64,000 bases of DNA from Limobrevibacterium gyesilva (GTDB taxonomy: Bacteria > Pseudomonadota > Alphaproteobacteria > Acetobacterales > Acetobacteraceae). Below the pieces are notes generated by a model. That model saw only the letters and a list, made by a program, of their open reading frames with translations, was not told the DNA's origin and did no database searches. How positions within the stretch are numbered: position 1 is the first letter of the stretch; every line of letters begins with the position of its first letter. The DNA lies in NCBI RefSeq assembly GCF_025989185.1, contig NZ_JAPDNT010000001.1:682001-746000 (forward strand). The letters are read 5' to 3'. Below, in pieces: positions 56,245 to 64,000 of this stretch. Both the position numbers and the translations under genes were made by a program.

Positions 56245-57561
56245 CTATTTGCCTATACAGAACTGACCGAAGACGGAATCAAGAATGTCCTCGACCCCGA
56301 CCGTCCCGGTGATGCGGCCGATACTGCGCAGCGCCAGCCTCAGGTCCTCGCCGCGCAATTCCGGCAACTCCGCCTCTCCGGCCGATTGCAACCGCGATCG
56401 GGCCTCGTGCAATGCCTTGCGATGTCGCGCGCGGGTGAGGGGTGGGGGGCCCTCAGCCTGCGTCAGTTGCCGCGCGGTATCGCATAATACCTGCCGCAGT
56501 TGATCCAGACCTTCGCCCGTGAGCGCACTGATCCCGACGACGTCCTCCCCGACCGGCCGCGCAAGGTCAATCTTGTTCGCCACGCGGATCACCACTCCTT
56601 GCGCGCCGTCGATACCCGGCGCAGTCGGGGGGCAGGAAGCATCCTGCACGACCACCACGACATCGGCCGCTTGCGCCCGCGCCCGCGCCCGCCGCACCCC
56701 TTCGGCTTCGATTGCGTCCGCGCTGTCGCGCAATCCCGCGGTGTCCAGCAGGGTCACGGGAACGCCGCCCAGGTCTACCCGCGTCTCCAGCACGTCGCGT
56801 GTGGTGCCCGGCGCCGGTGACACGATGGCGACGTCGCGCTCAGCCAATCTATTGATAAGTGTGGATTTTCCTACGTTCGGAGGGCCCGCGATCACGAACA
56901 CCAACCCGTCGCGAAGCCGCTCGCCCCGCCGGCCGTCATCCAAATGTGCGCCGACCTCGCCCGCAAGCGCCGCAATCTCCGCGCGAATTCCCGCTTCAAC
57001 CTGCGGCGGCAGGTCCTCGTCCGGAAAGTCGATCAACGCCTCCTGTTGCGCCAGCAACCGTGTCAGCCGGCTCGTCCAGCCGCGATACACCCCACCCAGC
57101 GAACCTTCGAGCTGCCGCAATGCCTGGGTCCGCTGCGCCGCCGTCTCGGCCTCCACCAGGTCCGCGACCGCTTCGGCCTCCAGCAGGTCCATCCGCCCGT
57201 TCAGGAAGGCACGGCGCGTGAATTCGCCGGGCTCGGCCGGCCGGGCGCCCAGCGTCACCAGCGCATCGGCCACCGCGGCCAGCACGGCACGGCCACCATG
57301 CAGATGCAGTTCCGCGCTGTCCTCGCCGGTATAGCTGCCAGGCCCCGGGAACCAGAGAACCAACGCCCGATCCAGCACCGCATCGTCGGTGCCGCGCAGA
57401 ACCCGCAGCGTGGCGACGCGCGGCTCCGGGCGGCGCCGACACAGCGCCTCCAGCACGGCGCCGCTGCCCGGACCGCTGATCCGCAGCACCGTCAACGCCG
57501 CGCGCCCGGCACCGGACGCGACGGCGAAGATCGTATCGGTCTCGTTAGTAAATACGATCAT
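56245..57561 (-). CDS. mnmE: tRNA modification GTPase MnmE (TrmE)
   Basis: 438-residue GTPase partner of MnmG. N-terminal formyl-THF-binding domain (TIFAVASGAGRAALTVLRISGP; SYTGEDSAELHLHGG), G-domain with G1 GPPNVGKSTLIN, G3 DTAGLRD and G4 VANKIDL, and the conserved C-terminal tail FCIGK with its essential cysteine. Length is normal. A ferredoxin-like gene ends seven bases from its start on the same strand. Confidence 0.98.
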   Translation of the reverse strand: MIVFTNETDTIFAVASGAGRAALTVLRISGPGSGAVLEALCRRRPEPRVATLRVLRGTDDAVLDRALVLWFPGPGSYTGEDSAELHLHGGRAVLAAVADALVTLGARPAEPGEFTRRAFLNGRMDLLEAEAVADLVEAETAAQRTQALRQLEGSLGGVYRGWTSRLTRLLAQQEALIDFPDEDLPPQVEAGIRAEIAALAGEVGAHLDDGRRGERLRDGLVFVIAGPPNVGKSTLINRLAERDVAIVSPAPGTTRDVLETRVDLGGVPVTLLDTAGLRDSADAIEAEGVRRARARAQAADVVVVVQDASCPPTAPGIDGAQGVVIRVANKIDLARPVGEDVVGISALTGEGLDQLRQVLCDTARQLTQAEGPPPLTRARHRKALHEARSRLQSAGEAELPELRGEDLRLALRSIGRITGTVGVEDILDSVFGQFCIGK

Positions 57562-57568
57562 AAAACGA

Positions 57569-57913
57569 TCAGGTCGCCGGCAGCATCAGTTCCGCCGCCC
57601 GCCCGCCATCGCGCACATGCCGCTCCAGAACAGCATCGACATCCGCGGTCGTCTCGATCTTATACCAGATGCCCTCCGGATAGATCACCATGCAGGGGCC
57701 GAGCGCGCAGCGATCGAGGCATGCCGCCGTATTCACCCGCAGCCGCTGCAGGCCCATTTCCTTGGCGCGCGCCTTCATGTAGTCGCGCAACTTTTCCGAC
57801 CCCTTGGCGGCGCATGATCCGCGGGGATGCCCGTCCGGTCGGCGGTTGCAGCACACGAACAGGTGGGCGTCGTAGTAGAGCGGCGGATCTTCGGGCCGCC
57901 TCGAACTGATCAT
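57569..57913 (-). CDS. Thioredoxin-like [2Fe-2S] ferredoxin
   Basis: 114 residues with the cysteine pattern of the thioredoxin-fold [2Fe-2S] family (NuoE/Shethna-like): HLFVCCNRRPDGHPRGSC, then AACLDRCALGPCMVIYPEG. These can carry one [2Fe-2S] cluster. The ATG at 57913 gives a normal N-terminus (MISSRRPEDPPLYYDAHLF). It heads the mnmE-mnmG-rsmG-parAB run. Redox partner unknown. Confidence 0.9.
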   Translation of the reverse strand: MISSRRPEDPPLYYDAHLFVCCNRRPDGHPRGSCAAKGSEKLRDYMKARAKEMGLQRLRVNTAACLDRCALGPCMVIYPEGIWYKIETTADVDAVLERHVRDGGRAAELMLPAT

Positions 57914-58047
57914 CGTTCGTCCTCGCACGTGAAACAAAAAAATCCGCCCGTGCACTTGCTGCCGAGCGACCGATCGCGACCGCGCACCTATCGGTACTCC
58001 GCCGCCGACCCTATCTGCGATGCCGACACAGGACGCAAGGACACACC

Positions 58048-60108
<2,061 letters not shown>

Positions 60109-60139
60109 GGCTCGGGTTTCCTATCGGCAAAAGTCAAGA

Positions 60140-60183
60140 CCAGGGGCGTTGCCCCTGGACCCCAGCAAAGGCGGAGCCTTTGC
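60140..60183. repeat. Paired-hairpin repeat, copy 3
   Basis: Hairpins CCAGGGGC-GTT-GCCCCTGG (60140-60158) and GCAAAGGC-GGA-GCCTTTGC (60165-60183), followed by AATCCGTTACTTTCTTG as after copy 1. Located 31 bp after the YyaL-type gene. The intergenic region 60109-60421 has no gene. Confidence 0.75.
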
Positions 60184-60263
60184 AATCCGTTACTTTCTTG
60201 GCTGCATCAAAAGCCCTCAGTTGAGATCGGATATGGGGCGGGTGTTGCTGGCGCGGCCGGGAA

Positions 60264-60302
60264 GGCTATCCGGCGCGTGGCTTATGTGATGACGGTAGCG
60301 CC
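60264..60302. repeat. 39-bp dispersed motif, copy 2 (GGCTATCCGGCGCG...)
   Basis: 32 of 39 bases match 34127-34165. Five of the seven differences fall at every-third-base positions of one frame (reading G-Y-P-A-R at the start), so it could descend from a coding fragment, or simply be a repeat. Confidence 0.65.
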
Positions 60303-60421
60303 GGGGCCTTTCTTGTCGGCGCGCCATCGCCCCGCCCCCCTGACTTGACAGCAGACGCGGCTGGGGGTGCCATCCGTGCGTGGCATGCTCCGGAATCCGT
60401 GCTCAGGGTCCGGGCTGCCTT

Positions 60422-60922
60422 GTGGAACCGCAACTCGTGCCCCAGCTTTCCTTGCATACCCCGGTCGGCGACATCACTGTCTCAGAGGAGGACGGGGCCA
60501 TTGTTGCGCTCGATTGGGGCTGGGGCCGCGACCAGGCCGAAACACCGCTGCTGCTGCGTGCCCGTGCGCAATTGAACGCCTATTTCGACGGCGAGCTTCT
60601 GGAGTTCGACCTGCCGCTGGCCCCCGCCGGCACCGCCTATCGGCGCCGCGTGTGGGATGCGCTGTGCCGGATCCCGCCGGGGCAGACACGCACCTATGGC
60701 GACATCGCCCGCAGCGCGGGCGGCAGCCCGCGTTCGGTTGGCGGCGCCAACGGCTGCAACCCGATCCCGATCCTGATCCCCTGCCATCGCGTCGTTGCCG
60801 GAAGCGGCATCGGCGGCTATTCGGGCGGCGACGGGCTCCCGACCAAACGCTATCTCCTCGCCCTCGAAACCCGTGCCCTTCAGGCGCGCGCCCGCAAGGC
60901 GCCGCTTCCGGGGCAGGGCTGA
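60422..60922 (+). CDS. ogt: Methylated-DNA--protein-cysteine S-methyltransferase
   Basis: 166-residue suicide repair enzyme that takes alkyl groups from O6-alkylguanine in DNA onto its own cysteine. The active-site motif is LIPCHRVVAG, preceded by the asparagine hinge SVGGANGCNPIPI and the recognition helix region PPGQTRTYGDIAR. The start is uncertain: GTG at 60422 was chosen, with GTG at 60437 and an ATG at 60380 as alternatives. The quinone oxidoreductase gene follows 41 bp later. Confidence 0.93.
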   Translation: MEPQLVPQLSLHTPVGDITVSEEDGAIVALDWGWGRDQAETPLLLRARAQLNAYFDGELLEFDLPLAPAGTAYRRRVWDALCRIPPGQTRTYGDIARSAGGSPRSVGGANGCNPIPILIPCHRVVAGSGIGGYSGGDGLPTKRYLLALETRALQARARKAPLPGQG

Positions 60923-60963
60923 GGGACCTCCTCGATTCACCAATGCAGCCAAATGGATCACCC

Positions 60964-61935
60964 ATGACAAAGGCCATCCGCATCCACACCACTGGCGGTC
61001 CCGAGGTCATGCGCTGGGAGGATGTGCCCACGCCTGAGCCGGGACCCGGCGAGGCCCTGATCCGTCACGCCGCCATCGGCCTGAACTACATCGATGTCTA
61101 TTTCCGTACCGGCCTCTACAAGACCACCCTGCCGGCCACCCTGGGCGTGGAGGGCGCCGGAACCGTCCTCGCTGTCGGCGACGGCGTCACCACCGTGAAG
61201 CCGGGCGACCGCGTCGCCTATGCCGGCGGCCCCCTGGGCTCCTATGCCACCGAGCGCGTGATCGCCGCCGACCGGCTGGTGGTCCTGCCGGATTCGATCG
61301 ATATCAAGACCGCTGCTGCCATGATGCTGCAGGGCATGACCGCGCAATACCTGCTGCGCCGCACCTATGCGGTGAAGGCCGGCGAGACCATCGTTGTGCA
61401 TGCCGCGGCCGGCGGCGTTGGCCTGATCATGTGCCAGTGGGCGAAGCATCTGGGCGCCACCGTCATCGGCGTGGTCTCGACCCCGGAGAAGGCGGAACTG
61501 GCGAAGGCGAACGGCGCCGCGCACGTCATCATCGGCTATGCCGACCTGCCGGCCGAGGTGAAGCGCATCACCGGCGGCGCGATGGTGCCGGTGGTCTATG
61601 ACAGCGTCGGCAAGGACACGTTCATGGCCAGCCTCGACAGCCTGGCGCCGCTGGGCTTCATGGTCAGCTACGGCAATGCCTCGGGCCCCGTGCCGCCGCT
61701 CGATCTCGGTCTGCTCAGCGCCAAGGGCAGCCTCTACGTCACCCGCCCCACGCTGGCGACCTACACCGCCAGGCGCGCCGACCTGGAACGCACCGCCGCC
61801 GACCTGTTCGACGTCGTCCAGAAGGGCGCGGTGACCATCCGGGTCAACCAGAGCTTCCCGCTCAGCGACGCGGCCGCGGCGCATGTGGCGCTGGAAGCGC
61901 GCAAGACCACGGGCAGCACGGTTCTGCTGCCATAA
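60964..61935 (+). CDS. Zinc-independent quinone oxidoreductase (NADPH:quinone reductase, MDR family)
   Basis: 323 residues. The quinone-reductase signature LNYIDVYFRTGLY, nucleotide-binding AAAGGVGLIMCQWAKHLGATVIGVVST and LGVEGAGTVLAVGDGV are diagnostic. No zinc-binding cysteines are seen, as expected for the QOR branch. Such enzymes reduce quinones with NADPH by one electron. Start ATG at 60964 (MTKAIRIHTTGG). Cytoplasmic. Confidence 0.93.
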   Translation: MTKAIRIHTTGGPEVMRWEDVPTPEPGPGEALIRHAAIGLNYIDVYFRTGLYKTTLPATLGVEGAGTVLAVGDGVTTVKPGDRVAYAGGPLGSYATERVIAADRLVVLPDSIDIKTAAAMMLQGMTAQYLLRRTYAVKAGETIVVHAAAGGVGLIMCQWAKHLGATVIGVVSTPEKAELAKANGAAHVIIGYADLPAEVKRITGGAMVPVVYDSVGKDTFMASLDSLAPLGFMVSYGNASGPVPPLDLGLLSAKGSLYVTRPTLATYTARRADLERTAADLFDVVQKGAVTIRVNQSFPLSDAAAAHVALEARKTTGSTVLLP

Positions 61936-62032
61936 TCCGATAACGCCGGCGCGGCGCGAGATAATCGCCGCGCCGGAATCCAGACACGACAAATCCAGGT
62001 GCGCAGCCTTTTCGCGAAGGCTGCACCGGACA

Positions 62033-63517
62033 ATGCTGGCGCAAATGGACGAATCAACACCAGCACCCGCCACCGTGCCCGCGCCTGCCGCACCCGTGCC
62101 GGCAGCCGCGGCGGAGTCGCGGGGCGCCGTTGCACGGCGCACCAGGCTGACTGCGCTGATCGTGGCCTGCGCGCTGTTCATGCAGAACCTGGACAGCACG
62201 GTGATCGCCACCGCGCTGCCGACGATGGCGACGGCCTTCGGCGCCGATCCGACGCATATGAACGTGGCGCTGACATCCTATCTGCTCAGCCTCGCCGTGT
62301 TCATCCCCGCGAGCGGATGGATGGCCGACCGCTATGGCACGCGCACGGTCTTCCGCGCCGCGATCGCCGTGTTCACGCTGGGCTCCGTGCTCTGCGGCCG
62401 GGCGGATTCGCTGACGTTCCTGGTCGTTGCCCGTGTCTTCCAAGGCATCGGCGGGGCGATGATGGTGCCGGTGGGCCGGCTGCTGCTGCTGCGTACCGTG
62501 GCCAAGTCGGAGCTCGTCGCCGCCATGGCCTGGCTGTCCACGCCGGCGCTGATCGGGCCCGTGGTCGGCCCGCCGCTGGGCGGCTTCATCGTCACCTATT
62601 TTTCCTGGCCGCTGATCTTCGACATCAACGTTCCGATCGGAATCCTCGGCATCACCCTGGTGACCCTGTTCGTCGAGGATGTCCGCGAGCCGACTTCGGC
62701 GAAGTTCGACTTCCGCGGGCTGGCGCTGTCCGGCATCGGCCTGTCGTCTTTCATGTTCGGGATGGAGACGGCGGGCCGTGGCGTCGTGCCGCCGGCGCTG
62801 ACGGCCGCGATGATCGGCGTCGGCGTGCTCTGCGCCTTGCTCTACTGGCTGCACGCCCGCCGCCACCCCGCGCCGCTGCTGGATTTCACCCTGCTGCGCA
62901 TCCCCACCTTCATGGTCTCGGTGGCCGGCGGCACGGTGTTCCGCATCGGCATCGGCGCCATTCCGTTCCTGCTGCCGATGATGCTGCAACTCGGCTTCGG
63001 CAAGAGCGCGGCGCAGAGCGGCATGATCACGTTCGCCAGCTCCGCCGGCGCCATCGTCATGAAGCCGGCGGCGATGTCGGCGCTGCGACGCTTCGGCTTC
63101 CGCGACACGCTGCTGGTGAACGCCGTCATATCGGCGCTGCTGCTGGCGCTGTCGGCCGCGTTCCGGCCGTCCTGGCCGCTGTTCGCGATCTATGTCGTGC
63201 TGCTGAGCGGCGGCTTCTTTCGCTCGCTGCAGTTCACCGCCTACAACGCGCTGGCCTATGCCGACGTTCCTCGCGAGCGCATGAGTGCGGCAACGAGCCT
63301 GTACAGCACCATCCAGCAGGTCTCGCTGACCTTCGGCGTCTCGGCCGGCGCCGGCGCGCTGGTGATCTCGATGGCGCTGTCGGGCAACGAGGCGCCACAA
63401 CTGCCGGACTTCTCCTGGGCGTTCATTGCCGTGTCCTTCATCTCGCTGACGGCGGCCCCGCTGTCCTTGTTCATGCCCCGATCGGCGGCGACAGAGATGA
63501 GCGGCCACAACGGCTGA
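62033..63517 (+). CDS. MFS transporter, DHA2 (EmrB-like) drug-export family
   Basis: 494-residue inner-membrane exporter with about 14 hydrophobic segments. After an alanine/proline-rich N-terminus come LDSTVIATALPTMA (motif D1 of DHA2), GWMADRYGTRTVF (motif A), RVFQGIGGAMMVPVGRLLLLR (motif B) and PVVGPPLGGFI (motif C). No EmrA-type partner is adjacent. The ATG at 62033 was used; 62045 is possible. Its TGA stop takes G and A from element D. Substrate unknown. Confidence 0.92.
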   Translation: MLAQMDESTPAPATVPAPAAPVPAAAAESRGAVARRTRLTALIVACALFMQNLDSTVIATALPTMATAFGADPTHMNVALTSYLLSLAVFIPASGWMADRYGTRTVFRAAIAVFTLGSVLCGRADSLTFLVVARVFQGIGGAMMVPVGRLLLLRTVAKSELVAAMAWLSTPALIGPVVGPPLGGFIVTYFSWPLIFDINVPIGILGITLVTLFVEDVREPTSAKFDFRGLALSGIGLSSFMFGMETAGRGVVPPALTAAMIGVGVLCALLYWLHARRHPAPLLDFTLLRIPTFMVSVAGGTVFRIGIGAIPFLLPMMLQLGFGKSAAQSGMITFASSAGAIVMKPAAMSALRRFGFRDTLLVNAVISALLLALSAAFRPSWPLFAIYVVLLSGGFFRSLQFTAYNALAYADVPRERMSAATSLYSTIQQVSLTFGVSAGAGALVISMALSGNEAPQLPDFSWAFIAVSFISLTAAPLSLFMPRSAATEMSGHNG

Positions 63518-63686
63518 TACCAACGGCCCTTGACGATGACCCTTCCATCGTCAAGGGCCGTTGGTATCGCGCGCCGATCCGCTTGCGGCACGCAAGCGCG
63601 TGCCTGTCGCGGGCTTGGTGGGCGGCGGCGCGCAAAATAACGCCTCGTACCAGCGGCCATTCTTCATGGCCGCTGGTACGAGGCGT
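63516..63686 (+). repeat. Two-palindrome dispersed element, long form (copy D)
   Basis: Palindrome I at 63516-63568 (perfect 23-bp arms around ACCCTTC). Centre bounded by GCGCGCC (63569-63575) and GGCGCGC (63627-63633) with the alternative hairpins GCTTGCG/CGCAAGC (63581-63597) and GGCACGC/GCGTGCC (63587-63604). Palindrome II at 63640-63686 is perfect over at least 18 bp. The MFS stop codon TGA (63515-63517) is completed by the element. Confidence 0.94.
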
Positions 63687-63692
63687 CTTGTT

Positions 63693-63716
63693 CGTTATAT
63701 CCGAACGGATATATCG
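63693..63716 (+). promoter_or_regulatory. ModE-like operator upstream of modA
   Basis: Inverted repeat CGTTATATC-CGAACG-GATATATCG, matching the known ModE-box plan (CGnTATATA, six bases, TATATnnCG type) with one changed base per arm. It lies 25 bp before the modA start, the place where ModE-molybdate represses modABC. It starts seven bases after element D. Confidence 0.8.
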
Positions 63717-63741
63717 TGCCGGCAATCGCCGGAGGGGCCCG

Positions 63742-64000
63742 ATGCGTTATCTCGTCCTCGTTGCCTTGCTGCTGCTGCCGCTTCGCGCGATGGCGCAGGA
63801 CCTGACCATCTTCGCCGCGGCCAGCCTGACCGAGGCGCTGCGCGACGTGGGGAAGATCTGGGAGGGCCAGGGGGGTGCGAAGCTGCGCTTCAACTTCGCC
63901 GCGTCCTCGGCGCTGGCGCGCCAGATGGACCAGGGCGCGGTGGCCAACGTGTTCGCGTCGGCCGACCAGCAATGGATGGACTGGACGCAGCAGCGCAATC
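63742..64000 (+). CDS. modA: Molybdate ABC transporter substrate-binding protein ModA (3' end outside window)
   Basis: First 86 codons of a periplasmic molybdate/tungstate-binding protein. Signal peptide MRYLVLVALLLLPLRAMA, then QDLTIFAAASLTEALRDVG, which contributes ligand-contacting serines, and NFAASSALARQMDQGAVANVFASAD, the family signature. GGAGGGG precedes the ATG. The rest of the gene and probably modB/modC lie beyond the right edge. Regulated probably by ModE through the operator at 63693-63716. Confidence 0.94.
   Translation, partial: MRYLVLVALLLLPLRAMAQDLTIFAAASLTEALRDVGKIWEGQGGAKLRFNFAASSALARQMDQGAVANVFASADQQWMDWTQQRN

Overview
The window is high-GC chromosomal DNA from an alphaproteobacterium, most likely a member of the Acetobacteraceae/Rhodospirillales. 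I infer this from gene order (hemE beside ppsR, mnmE-mnmG-rsmG-parA-parB, DUF3576-leuS, secB/timA/mltA/smr), from gene content (Kdo hydroxylase, SecB, heme genes next to rho) and from codon use. No rRNA, phage, intact insertion sequence or CRISPR array was seen. Genes are tightly packed and many stops and starts overlap.

Layout. 1-6.6 kb: peptide-type ABC transporter parts (two binding proteins, two permeases) and a FAD oxidoreductase. 6.7-8.3 kb: a decayed macAB efflux locus next to a tRNA-Arg. 8.3-14.7 kb: alpha/beta hydrolase, small zinc protein, polA, CBS protein, phosphatase and a Kdo hydroxylase. 14.9-22.8 kb: secB, histidine phosphatase, then an operon timA-mltA-DNA methyltransferase-lutABC-smr-XRE. 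22.9-26.4 kb: chrA, a flavin-binding protein, maf and ppsR. 26.4-26.7 kb: the divergent ppsR/hemE gap, the position of the chromosomal origin in several studied alphaproteobacteria. 26.7-33.5 kb: hemE-hemH-HAD-hemJ-GNAT, rho, ahcY. 33.5-36.4 kb: repeats, scoAB, an acetoacetyl-CoA-synthetase-like mini-protein, tRNA-Ala. 36.4-39.6 kb: a copper operon (DUF2946, CopC, a CopD-cytochrome c fusion, PCuAC). 39.8-43.6 kb: kup with a small partner, yggS and a thiamine-phosphate-synthase-like gene. 44-47.1 kb: two tandem porins. 47.3-57.9 kb: DUF3576, leuS, holA, then parB-parA-rsmG-mnmG-mnmE with two perfect parS sites. 58-64 kb: YyaL-type protein, DNA alkyl repair, quinone oxidoreductase, MFS exporter, and the start of modA behind a ModE-like operator.

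Overall this is origin-proximal core chromosome: candidate oriC, parABS, DNA polymerase I and delta subunit, tRNA-modifying enzymes, Rho and heme synthesis. Accessory modules (lactate oxidation, copper, chromate, molybdate) are interspersed.

The most unusual feature is a family of four dispersed two-palindrome elements of about 131 or 166 bp (at 14.7, 39.6, 51.9 and 63.5 kb). In every copy the first two bases of palindrome I (GATACC) form the G and A of the neighbouring gene's TGA stop codon, always in the same orientation. A second dispersed repeat family (paired hairpins plus a 39-bp motif) occurs at 22.8, 34.0 and 60.2 kb.
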